From Opitutales bacterium UBA2995 (GTDB lineage Bacteria > Verrucomicrobiota > Verrucomicrobiia > Opitutales > UBA2995): 9,863 nucleotides of DNA. The stretch lies in NCBI GenBank assembly GCA_002346535.1, contig DDZZ01000031.1:543-10405 (forward strand), given 5' to 3'. This document shows, piece by piece, positions 1-6,745 of the stretch. The notes beneath the pieces were generated by a model, which worked only from the letters and a program-made list of their open reading frames with translations, was not told the origin of the DNA and did no database searches. The translations under genes were made by a program, and so were the position numbers. How positions within the stretch are numbered: the stretch's first letter is position 1; every line of letters starts with the position of its first letter.

Positions 1-2
1 AA

Positions 3-113
3 GGTTACTTCTACAAGACCGATATAAGCCATGAAAATAAAACCTACGATTATCTAGCCATAGACGTTTCCAAAGCGGATTTAAAAATCCGAACTCGCCA
101 GCACCACAAATGA
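3..113 (+). CDS. C-terminal tail of an unidentified protein (partial)
   Basis: An open frame enters from the left edge and gives 36 codons before TGA at 111-113. The residues begin GYFYKTDISHENK and end KIRTRQHHK. The other two plus-strand frames hit stops within the first 33 bases, and no frame continues past 113, so this is probably the 3' end of a gene starting outside the window. The alternating hydrophobic and polar pattern (TYDYLAIDVSKADLKIRT) looks like a closing beta-strand region, such as the end of a secreted hydrolase or phosphoesterase, but that is only an impression. I do not recognise the family. The 177-nt gap to the aldehyde dehydrogenase start does not indicate co-transcription. 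Confidence 0.5.
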   Translation, partial: GYFYKTDISHENKTYDYLAIDVSKADLKIRTRQHHK

Positions 114-290
114 TCATTCGGCGTAAGGCATTGGATTGGTTGTTCACATGCTCCAAGTGCTATTGTATAGTGGGCGTTTGAAACATGTCAGCCATAAATC
201 TTTGCTTTTTATTTGACCGGAAAAGGTTCGTCGCCGCTAATAAAAAGAAGTCCGCACAGGAAAAAATTTTAACTTCAAATAGAACCGATC

Positions 291-1841
291 ATGTCAACCA
301 CCGCAGACCCACTCACTATCGAAGCGTTTACAGCAGAATCTTTTTCAGCACCGGAGCCTTTTACCCGTTTTTGTAATAATGGAGGAAAGCCTCTCGGCGG
401 CATCATAGGCGGCGAAGAAGTACCCGGCTCCATGAATGCCATTTTCGACGTCATCAACCCTGGCACCAAGGAAATATTGGCCACCGTATCTGAAATGGGA
501 TACGACGAAGTCAATGACGCCGTGGCCGCAGGATACCGTGCCTTCCACGGAGGCTGGAAAAACACTTCAGTCGAAGAGCGCATTGATCTCATGATGAAGT
601 TGGTCGATCTTTTAGAGCGAGACAAAAAGTTGCTTCTTGCTTGCGAGATTCTCAACGGCGGAAAAGTTTCCGAATTGGCCCATGGTGATCTGACGCATTT
701 CAAGAGCTGCGCCGATTACTTCTCCAGTGTGGCCCGCACCGTTAATTTTGGCGATGGAGGAGTCATGAGCGTCAACAACGGCCAAGATGCTTACACATTT
801 ATAGAACCTTGGGGGGTCGTTGCCGGCATCGTTCCTTGGAATTATCCAGTCGTCCTTACAGCGTGGTTCATGGTTCCTGCATTGCTGGCTGGGAATTGTG
901 TTTTATTAAAACCCAGTGAGGAGACACCCCTCAGCGCGCTTTATATCGGCAAACTTGCCGAAGAAGCCGGCTTCCCGGCAGGCGTGATCAATGTGCTTCC
1001 GGGCCGTGGCGAGCTCACCGGTAAATTCATTTCAGAACATCCAGGTATACGTTTCATCGGATTCACCGGTTCACCCGGAGTGGGTCAAGCCATCCTCAAT
1101 GCTGCCGACAAACATGGTACGCGGGTAAAACGCGAGATGGGCGGAAACGGTTCAGCACTTGTGCTTCCCGATGCCGATCCTCAGCTGGTCGCACGCATGA
1201 TTGGCAAGAATGCCAATCAGCACTACGGACAAACCTGTTCCACCATTCACCGCGTGTATGCCCACAAAGAAGTGTATGATGATTTCCTGGGTGCTACCGA
1301 AGAATTCATGAGCAACCTCAAGATCGGTAACCAGGCCGAAGCAGGTACCCAATTGGGCCCAGTAATCAACTCACGGCAACCCCAACGCATCGTCCAAGGT
1401 ATTGAGAATGCCAAGGCCAACGGAGCAAGTACAATTCTCAGTGGTGGAAGAACCACGGTAGAAGGCTCAGACGGCTACTATTTGAAACCGACTTTACTCA
1501 CCTCCGAACCAGGCTCCCGAAGCAATCCACAAGAAGTTTTTCACTGCTTCGTAAACGTGCAGAAAGTGGAAAGCGTTGAGGAAGCTCTTGGCTACGCAAA
1601 TGACACCCATTACGGACTCGGTTCGAGCGTCTGGACTCCCGACCTAGAACGGGGAGCCCAAATCGCCAAACAGTTCCGCGACGGAACCGGACAGGTGAAT
1701 TGCCACAATACGGTAGCCTATGGACTGCCTTATGGAGGCATGGGAATTTCCGGAGGCCCGGGCGCTGGAGTAAACTGCGAGGAAACCATCCGCGATTACT
1801 TGCAGGTCAAATCGATCTTTGTAGCGCCCTACCCGGGTTAA
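291..1841 (+). CDS. NAD(P)-dependent aldehyde dehydrogenase, betaine-aldehyde-dehydrogenase-like
   Basis: This 516-residue protein belongs to the aldehyde dehydrogenase superfamily, which oxidises aldehydes to carboxylates with NAD(P)+ through a cysteine thiohemiacetal. The hallmarks appear in order: PWNYP with the oxyanion Asn at 184, LLKPSE with the cofactor-binding Lys at 207, FTGS at 258-261, EMGGN with the general-base Glu at 282, and GQTCST with the nucleophile Cys at 316. The usual EIFGP segment reads EVFHCF (415-420): its ribose-binding Glu is kept but Gly-Pro is lost. The N-terminus is about 20 residues longer than typical cytosolic members and is not a signal peptide, so the enzyme is probably cytosolic. 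ATG 291 has no good Shine-Dalgarno; the nearest AGGA lies about 30 nt upstream. Family membership is firm. The aldehyde substrate is unknown; a sugar-derived or betaine-type aldehyde would fit. Confidence 0.93.
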   Translation: MSTTADPLTIEAFTAESFSAPEPFTRFCNNGGKPLGGIIGGEEVPGSMNAIFDVINPGTKEILATVSEMGYDEVNDAVAAGYRAFHGGWKNTSVEERIDLMMKLVDLLERDKKLLLACEILNGGKVSELAHGDLTHFKSCADYFSSVARTVNFGDGGVMSVNNGQDAYTFIEPWGVVAGIVPWNYPVVLTAWFMVPALLAGNCVLLKPSEETPLSALYIGKLAEEAGFPAGVINVLPGRGELTGKFISEHPGIRFIGFTGSPGVGQAILNAADKHGTRVKREMGGNGSALVLPDADPQLVARMIGKNANQHYGQTCSTIHRVYAHKEVYDDFLGATEEFMSNLKIGNQAEAGTQLGPVINSRQPQRIVQGIENAKANGASTILSGGRTTVEGSDGYYLKPTLLTSEPGSRSNPQEVFHCFVNVQKVESVEEALGYANDTHYGLGSSVWTPDLERGAQIAKQFRDGTGQVNCHNTVAYGLPYGGMGISGGPGAGVNCEETIRDYLQVKSIFVAPYPG

Positions 1842-2001
1842 GAAAAATCGTTTGCTCATATTTGTAGTTGCGGCTTCCAACTTCGTTGAAGGCAGACTGT
1901 TGCAGATTCTTGCTTTCTGAAAGAGAGATTTTAAGGCTGTTAAGCAATATAAATTCCAGCTCGGAAAAAAGGATGGAAAGGCTTTCAATATAGGAGTCCG
2001 C

Positions 2002-2136
2002 GTGCCATTAGCGCTTACCCTTATTGTTATCTTTGGTAGCCTGATTGTCATTACCGCGGCCACTTATATCTCGCACCGCGAGATTCATGCGCACCGCCAT
2101 TCCTCGACACCGCCGGCTGTTGCCACAAAAGTTTGA
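2002..2136 (+). CDS. Candidate small single-pass membrane protein (44 aa)
   Basis: A GTG start at 2002 is preceded by TAGGAG at 1991-1996 with a 5-nt spacer, one of the better ribosome-binding sites in the window. The frame encodes 44 residues. It opens with a hydrophobic stretch (PLALTLIVIFGSLIVITAA) long enough for one membrane helix, followed by a His/Arg-rich tail (YISHREIHAHRHSS) and TPPAVATKV before TGA at 2134-2136. The frame is open upstream to 1921 but has no other ATG, GTG or TTG start. It sits alone between the aldehyde dehydrogenase and the opposing enolase-superfamily gene. I do not recognise the family, and the tail might bind metal or be purely structural. Its 3' half overlaps minus-strand open frames (see 2051-2264), so a chance ORF is possible. 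Confidence 0.4.
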   Translation: MPLALTLIVIFGSLIVITAATYISHREIHAHRHSSTPPAVATKV

Positions 2137-2347
2137 ACTGAATATCGCGCGGAAACTCAGTAGCGATAACTACCATGCCGTAATAGGTTTCCAAGCGTGG
2201 TGATTTCTGAATGCTTCAGCGACCTTAACTCCGCTTTTAGCTCCGCGAATTTGAGCTTGTAGAATCAGCCGCCGCCCTTGGACTATGGATCGACATGATG
2301 ACCCAAATATCACCGATAAATAAGTTCAACCTCAATGGAATCAACTC
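2137..2347. other. Intergenic stretch with no convincing gene
   Basis: These 211 bases lie downstream of both neighbours, between the end of the candidate small protein and the end of the minus-strand enolase-superfamily gene. I see no tRNA, strong terminator hairpin or recognisable protein domain. The minus strand carries protein-like short frames at 2157-2264 (35 codons, FYKLKFAELKAELRSLKHSE and onward) and 2051-2176 (41 codons from an ATG). Neither has a clear ribosome-binding site or a family I can name. They could be a decayed gene, a dispersed repeat or chance. Confidence 0.3.
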
Positions 2348-3658
2348 TTAGGTTTTATATTTATCCAGCTTTTTTTCGTCGAGTTCGATGCCGATTCCTG
2401 GACGATCGGTGACGACGAGGTCGCCGTTGTCCCAAATGAACGGTTCAGCTAAGACTTCATCAAAAAAGCCTCCGGACTTGTATATGCTTTCCTGTACTAG
2501 GAAGTTGGGTACGTTGGCACAAATTTGCTGGGCTGCAGCTGTGATGATCGGGCCACCCCAAACATGAGGTGCCATGAGCACGTAGTTGGCTTCGGCCAAT
2601 ATGGCAATTTTCTTGCAAGCGGTGATGCCTCCACAACTGCCCAGGTCGGGATTCGCAAAGGCGCAACCTCCTTGAGTAAAGACATTCTGAAATTCGAATA
2701 TGGAAACGAGTCGCTCTCCCGTTGCGATGGGAATCTTGGTGCTGCGGGCGATCTCTCCCATTTCCTTGAAATTGCGCGGAGGGCATGGCTCTTCAAGCCA
2801 CAGAGGATCGTACTTCTCGATTCGGGCGGCCAAGCGTTTGGCAGCCGAGGGAGTGATCTGTCCATGAGTGCCAATGAGGATGTCAGCCTCCGTACCCACA
2901 GCTTCCCGAACGGCGGCTACCGCACGTTCTGCATGATCGTACTCCGCCATGGATAACTCCCAGGGAGGTGCAATATTACCGCCATCCCGTAATTGCGGTG
3001 TCGGATCGAATTTGAGTGCGGTGAAACCTTCGTTTACCAATCGGACCGCATTTTCTGCAACGTATTCCGGTTGGGAGGTCCAATCGCGAATTGTTTCGCG
3101 TGCATCATCCATATTCACCGTGTCATAGATGTAAGTATAGGTTCGAACGCGGTTGCGATAGAGCCCACCAAGAAGGTTGTAAACCGGAGTATTATAGTGC
3201 TTCCCAACGATGTCCCACATGGCCACATCGAATGCACTAATAATTCCCATAGTCACGTAGTCGGCATGCTGATGGGTCATGCCTTTGACAAGTTTCTGGT
3301 AGAGGAAATCTCGATCCAGAGGATTCTTTCCTTCCAAGTAATAAGCAAAGGCTTCTCGAATGATAGACTTGTAGCTTTTTTGAAGTCCGTTCAAGGCTCC
3401 GAGAATGGCAGTTTCTCCCCAGCCCACCAAGCCGTTGTCCGTTTCCAGGCGAACAAAATACCAGTAGCGGCCACCCCAATGTGGAGGAGCTGTTTGAATG
3501 ACATAGGGAGTCACCTTACTGAGTTTTAAGGATCCGGCCGATCCTGCAGTTTCAACCAGTGTGCTTGTTTTTGACTGGCCGAATCCATTTGTAAGAGGCA
3601 AGGTCGCCATCAGTCCGGTAGTTTTTAGAAAGTTTCTTCGATTATTTTGTGTTCCCAT
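2348..3658 (-). CDS. Tat-exported enolase-superfamily protein, galactonate-dehydratase-like (MR/MLE family)
   Basis: This 436-residue protein starts with a twin-arginine signal (RRNFLK, residues 7-12, then a hydrophobic stretch to about 27), so export to the periplasm is predicted. The remainder is a mandelate racemase/muconate lactonising enzyme protein, closest in pattern to D-galactonate and related sugar-acid dehydratases. Those enzymes use Mg2+ to abstract the proton alpha to a carboxylate and eliminate water. Visible landmarks are LVGWGE (77-82, capping domain), LKFDP (215-219), WLEEP (287-291), ATGERL (312-317), PDLGSCGGI (337-345), APH with His 365, and QES with Glu 390. The first metal-ligand position, normally Asp in a D-x-N/H pattern, reads G-T-H-G-Q (263-267), so Asp is replaced by Gly and His 265 is kept. 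ATG 3658 follows AGGAA with a 5-nt spacer. Substrate unknown; it is divergent from the DUF3604 relic and hydrolase. Confidence 0.88.
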   Translation of the reverse strand: MGTQNNRRNFLKTTGLMATLPLTNGFGQSKTSTLVETAGSAGSLKLSKVTPYVIQTAPPHWGGRYWYFVRLETDNGLVGWGETAILGALNGLQKSYKSIIREAFAYYLEGKNPLDRDFLYQKLVKGMTHQHADYVTMGIISAFDVAMWDIVGKHYNTPVYNLLGGLYRNRVRTYTYIYDTVNMDDARETIRDWTSQPEYVAENAVRLVNEGFTALKFDPTPQLRDGGNIAPPWELSMAEYDHAERAVAAVREAVGTEADILIGTHGQITPSAAKRLAARIEKYDPLWLEEPCPPRNFKEMGEIARSTKIPIATGERLVSIFEFQNVFTQGGCAFANPDLGSCGGITACKKIAILAEANYVLMAPHVWGGPIITAAAQQICANVPNFLVQESIYKSGGFFDEVLAEPFIWDNGDLVVTDRPGIGIELDEKKLDKYKT

Positions 3659-3735
3659 TCAATTTCCTAAGTTTTTGGTTAAGATTGTGACCCAATATAA
3701 GGATTAATTTAGAACGGCACTGAGTTAAGCATTAA

Positions 3736-4289
3736 TTGGAAAAATCTACACTCCGCCAACTTTTGACTAGTAAAACGGTTCTTTTGGACAGGAATTCGGA
3801 TTTGGCAGAAATCGGCTATGCAAGAGGAGTTCCCTTGGGCGGTGATTTGGTATTTGGACATGCGGGTCGTTCTCCCCGATTTCTTATTCGGGCAGTCAAA
3901 GATCCGGACGCGGCACATCTTGACCGCATTCAGGTGGTAAAACGATGAAGAGACTTTGAAGGTCAACTGAATGAAGAGTTTATAACGTAGCTGTTTCCGA
4001 TGGCCGAGAAATAGGTATGGATAACCGGGTTTCCAAAGTAGGGAGCACCGTCGATGTTGAAAACGCAACCTATACCGACTCCATCGGTTATTCCGAATTG
4101 GCGATTTTTTGGGATGATCAGGATTTTTCGAATGAGGAGCATGCATTTTACTACGTTCGAGTTCTCGAAATTCCGACCTCACGGTGGACTGCTTTCGATG
4201 CAAAGTATTTCAGATTGGATTTGCCAAATGAAATCGACATTATCACTCAAGATCGCATTTACTGCTCACCCATTTCTTACACTCCATGA
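3736..4289 (+). pseudogene. Degraded C-terminal fragment of a DUF3604 protein
   Basis: Two adjacent frames together match the last part of DUF3604 proteins, a family of unknown function common in marine heterotrophs and usually some 600 residues long. Frame one holds GYARGVPLGGDL, AGRSPRFLIRAVKDP and LDRIQVVK, then hits TGA at 3946-3948. Frame two, in a -1 register, resumes at about 3984 and holds VGSTVDVENATYTDSIG, AFYYVRVLEIPTSRWTA and CSPISYTP to TGA at 4287-4289. Between them the text is explained by a Trp codon turned into TGA at 3946 plus one lost base in the GAG-TTTAT run near 3981-3983. Left of about 3780 the match itself breaks frame again (TAC, then CGGTTCTTT in another register). 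The N-terminal several hundred residues are absent, replaced by the opposing gene. The family call is confident; this copy cannot encode a working protein. Confidence 0.88.
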
Positions 4290-5749
4290 GAATAGCATCC
4301 TTAGCAGTTTTACTTTTCGCCGGCTTGGGACTCTCTTCGCTCCTGGCGAAACAAAAACTAAACCCGATCAACATGGAGGGAATCCGGGATGCTTCAACTT
4401 TAGAAGTGGAGGTAATCGAGGACTGGCATTTCGTTTCTGGCAAAGTCCCGACGCGTCAAAAATTTATGACAATCCGTGTCGGCGAATTTTGGCCGGGCAA
4501 GGAGTATCGTGTTCCTGTTCGGCTGATTGTTCCTGCCGACAAAAAAGCCAAAGGCATCCATTTGACTGGTGATCACGCATTTAATAGGATTCAAACCGAA
4601 CGACCGCTACGACCCATTGAAACCTTACTGGTTGAAGGTGGCGTGGGACTTGTTTACACGGTCGTTCAAAATTTAAACCAGTCAGGGCAGGGTGTGCTCT
4701 CCAAGGAGATTGAAGCCCGCTTTTTAAAAACCTTAGACCCTCGTTCTTCCGTCCAGACTTGGGGTTGGCCTACAAGTCTCAGTCGCGCCGTAACCGCAGC
4801 GTATTCAGAATCTGGATATTTTGAGCAGGGAAAGGTTGCCTTGTCCGGAGGTTCGAAGAACGGAGCATCACCCTCCATGGCCTTGATTCATGACAACCGG
4901 TTAACAGCTGTTCATGCAACCGTTTCTCCCATTTGGGCATCTCCATTACGACTGAGTGCTGAAGGTGCGTGGGAAAAAATGAAACAAGCCGACTTGGCCT
5001 ATGTGGAAGCCCATGGATTGGACGCTGCTGAAAAGGATAAAATTTTCAATCATGCTTTTCGAGGAGGCTATTTTGGACCCGAATATGTTTCGTTTGCAAT
5101 GGCCCAAGGAAGAACCTGGAAGGACTTGAAAGACTTTGCGAAGAGTTTGGCGGATTCAGTGTTTATTTCTCGAAACAAGGATGCGTTAAATGCACGGGGC
5201 GTGGACCTTTATTTTGCACCCGGCACGCATGATTTTGTTTGTTACGATATACAGTGGGGCGGCAAACATCACCCTGATATTCCGGTGTATTTCAAGACCA
5301 ACTCAGGTCACGGAAAAAATAAAGGTCATCCGGCCCGCGAAACTGACGAATCTAATCTGCAGGCTTTTCTGTTACAGCATTTTTTTATAGTAGAGGGTGA
5401 ATTATTGAGCCCACCCGAAGTAAGCCACAATAGGCTGGGGGATGCACTGGAGGTTAAAGTGCAGTTTGCATCTGAGAATCCCGCCGAAAGTGGTCGCATT
5501 TGGTGGATGTTTAACCGAGGTATCGATGGGAGTGCCTCTTACCTAAACGTGCCTTTCCCGGATGATCAATGGTTAGAAATGAAGTTTGATATGAAAAATG
5601 GAATGTGGACCGCGACGATTCCTTTAAACGATGGCGCGAAAACCATAGATTTTTTCAGTAATCACCGGAAAACGATTCGCTATAGGGGCGAGGACTATTA
5701 CAGCTATCTTTCTAGTCCATACTCGCGAATTAGGCTAATTAGGAGGTAG
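4286..5749 (+). CDS. Secreted alpha/beta-hydrolase, PhoPQ-related / carbohydrate-esterase-like
   Basis: This 487-residue protein has a Sec signal peptide (MRIASLAVLLFAGLGLSSLLA, cleavage near 21-22). The catalytic domain runs to about residue 370 and has the nucleophile elbow SGGSKNG with Ser 190. The G-x-S-K/R-x-G elbow is seen in PhoPQ-activated pathogenicity-related proteins and resembles that of glucuronoyl (CE15) esterases. GTHD (313-316) could supply the acid, and the His could be one of those in NSGHGKNKGHP (340-349). Residues from about 375 on form a beta-rich tail with several Trp (IWWMF, DQWLEM, MWTATIP), reminiscent of an immunoglobulin-like domain. ATG 4286 overlaps the TGA of the DUF3604 relic as ATGA and has no Shine-Dalgarno, suggesting ancestral translational coupling. 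It ends at TAG, 183 nt before the convergent SDR. The fold is fairly secure. An ester substrate on a carbohydrate is inferred, and a peptidase is not excluded. Confidence 0.72.
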   Translation: MRIASLAVLLFAGLGLSSLLAKQKLNPINMEGIRDASTLEVEVIEDWHFVSGKVPTRQKFMTIRVGEFWPGKEYRVPVRLIVPADKKAKGIHLTGDHAFNRIQTERPLRPIETLLVEGGVGLVYTVVQNLNQSGQGVLSKEIEARFLKTLDPRSSVQTWGWPTSLSRAVTAAYSESGYFEQGKVALSGGSKNGASPSMALIHDNRLTAVHATVSPIWASPLRLSAEGAWEKMKQADLAYVEAHGLDAAEKDKIFNHAFRGGYFGPEYVSFAMAQGRTWKDLKDFAKSLADSVFISRNKDALNARGVDLYFAPGTHDFVCYDIQWGGKHHPDIPVYFKTNSGHGKNKGHPARETDESNLQAFLLQHFFIVEGELLSPPEVSHNRLGDALEVKVQFASENPAESGRIWWMFNRGIDGSASYLNVPFPDDQWLEMKFDMKNGMWTATIPLNDGAKTIDFFSNHRKTIRYRGEDYYSYLSSPYSRIRLIRR

Positions 5750-5824
5750 TTTCATAGGCTTTTTGCGAGGCATGGCTGATCCTTCGTTTTTCCATTCGGA
5801 ATAACAGTTCGAAAGGATGCCGTC

Positions 5825-5858
5825 GCCCTACCCCGTGCGATTTGATAAAGGGTAGGGC
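5825..5858. terminator. Hairpin between convergent genes, possible bidirectional terminator
   Basis: GCCCTACCC (5825-5833) and GGGTAGGGC (5850-5858) form a perfect 9-bp stem around a 16-nt loop. It lies in the 183-nt space between the plus-strand hydrolase and the minus-strand SDR, where transcripts from both sides should end. No long T-run follows on either strand, so it is not a classic Rho-independent terminator. It may instead be half of a REP-like element with the next hairpin. Confidence 0.5.
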
Positions 5859-5859
5859 A

Positions 5860-5875
5860 ATCGCGTCACCGCGAT
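5860..5875. repeat. Second small hairpin next to the first (REP-like unit)
   Basis: ATCGCG (5860-5865), loop TCAC, then CGCGAT (5870-5875) make a perfect 6-bp GC-rich stem directly after the GGGTAGGGC arm. Two hairpins in tandem within about 50 bases, flanked by GATGCCGTCG on the left and GATGTCGC on the right, resemble a dispersed extragenic palindromic repeat. Only one copy is visible in this window, so its repetitiveness is untested. Confidence 0.4.
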
Positions 5876-5932
5876 GTCGCTTATTCATCTTGGATATACC
5901 CGACGCAGCAACATCGTTCGTTGTTTTACCTT

Positions 5933-6745
5933 TTAGACATTCGCTGGCGGTGGTTCATGAAACATGGCTGTTCGCCCTCCATCGACCACAAGGTCTTGGC
6001 AAGAAATAAATGCACCTTCATCACTGGCCAAAAAAAGAGCCGTATGCGCAATATCCTTGGGCAGGCCGGCTTTTTTAAGAGCGGTGGCCTTAGCAAGATT
6101 GGTGGTAAGTTTCTCGATTTTCCGCGCGTTTTCTTCGTTGGATAGAGTTCGGGCTCGTTCTGAACCTCCCCAAAAGATAGGAGTGGCTACTGCACCCGGG
6201 GAAATGGCATTTACCCGTACGCCCCAAGCTCCCAGTTCTTCCCCTGCAATGCGGGTCAAATGAGTTACCGCGGCTTTGGCGATACTGTACAAATACATGC
6301 CATTGTGCGTTCGAATAGCAGAAATGCTTGAGTTATTGAGAATACATCCGGACTTTTGCTCCTTCATGATTGGAGCTGCGTGTTTGATACCAAAAACGAC
6401 GCTACGGACTAATAGATGCATGCAGTGATCAAAATCGTCTTCAGTGACAGTTTCCAAAGTGCCTTTGGACAAGCCACCGGCGTTGCTGAAAAAACAATCC
6501 AACCGGCCGAATTTGTCCACAGCCGTGTCGATGCAGGATTTGATGTCGGCTTCTTCCATGACATCCGTCCGATGAAAGATTGCATTTGCGCCTAGGCGAT
6601 CAGCGATGGTGCTTCCTTTTTCTTTAGAGCGACCCGCTACAATAACTTTGGCACCTTCCCTGATAAATACCTCTGCTGTTGATTCGCCGATTCCGCTCGT
6701 TGCGCCAGTAATGATGGCCACCTTTCCTGATAATCTTTCGCTCAT
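5933..6745 (-). CDS. Classical short-chain dehydrogenase/reductase
   Basis: This 270-residue protein is a classical SDR, an NAD(P)-dependent alcohol/ketone oxidoreductase with a Rossmann fold. The cofactor loop TGATSGIG is at 13-20, the SNAGG variant of the NNAG motif at 87-91, catalytic Ser 140 in NNSSIS, and Tyr 153/Lys 157 in YSIAK. SPGAVATPIF (182-191) and LVVDGG (252-257) complete the pattern. The structural Asn of the catalytic tetrad, usually in a V-N-L motif, appears to read Leu in LLVRSVVFGIKHA (111-123). Gly-Arg at 38-39 after the second strand does not settle NAD against NADP. There is no signal peptide, so it is cytosolic. ATG 6745 follows AAGAG with a 5-nt spacer and overlaps the stop of the desaturase relic as ATGA. 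It may act on a sugar-derived alcohol; the substrate cannot be read from the sequence. Confidence 0.93.
   Translation of the reverse strand: MSERLSGKVAIITGATSGIGESTAEVFIREGAKVIVAGRSKEKGSTIADRLGANAIFHRTDVMEEADIKSCIDTAVDKFGRLDCFFSNAGGLSKGTLETVTEDDFDHCMHLLVRSVVFGIKHAAPIMKEQKSGCILNNSSISAIRTHNGMYLYSIAKAAVTHLTRIAGEELGAWGVRVNAISPGAVATPIFWGGSERARTLSNEENARKIEKLTTNLAKATALKKAGLPKDIAHTALFLASDEGAFISCQDLVVDGGRTAMFHEPPPANV

Noticed and set aside
76..91. Inverted repeat CGGATTT-AA-AAATCCG
   Set aside because: Inside the coding tail of the first gene, with a 2-nt centre and no promoter context; likely chance.
130..175. Possible promoter (TTGGTT ... TATTGT/TATAGT) before the aldehyde dehydrogenase
   Set aside because: Spacings of 15, 19 or 20 nt and weak hexamers do not make a convincing sigma-70 promoter, and the organism's consensus is unknown.
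185..376. Plus-strand 63-codon frame overlapping the aldehyde dehydrogenase start
   Set aside because: It overlaps a clear gene out of frame, has low-complexity basic content and matches no family; a shadow.
1644..2063. Minus-strand 139-codon frame across the aldehyde dehydrogenase end
   Set aside because: Half lies antisense to conserved aldehyde dehydrogenase sequence and there is no recognisable domain or ribosome-binding site.
2993..3529. Plus-strand 178-codon frame
   Set aside because: Entirely antisense to the conserved enolase-superfamily gene; codon mirror effect.
3709..4203. Minus-strand 164-codon frame opposite the DUF3604 relic
   Set aside because: The plus strand gives clear DUF3604 similarity, while this frame is basic, Ser/Arg-rich and unlike a protein family.
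5741..5746. Perfect AGGAGG at the end of the hydrolase gene
   Set aside because: It lies in the last Arg-Arg codons and no start codon follows at a usable distance.
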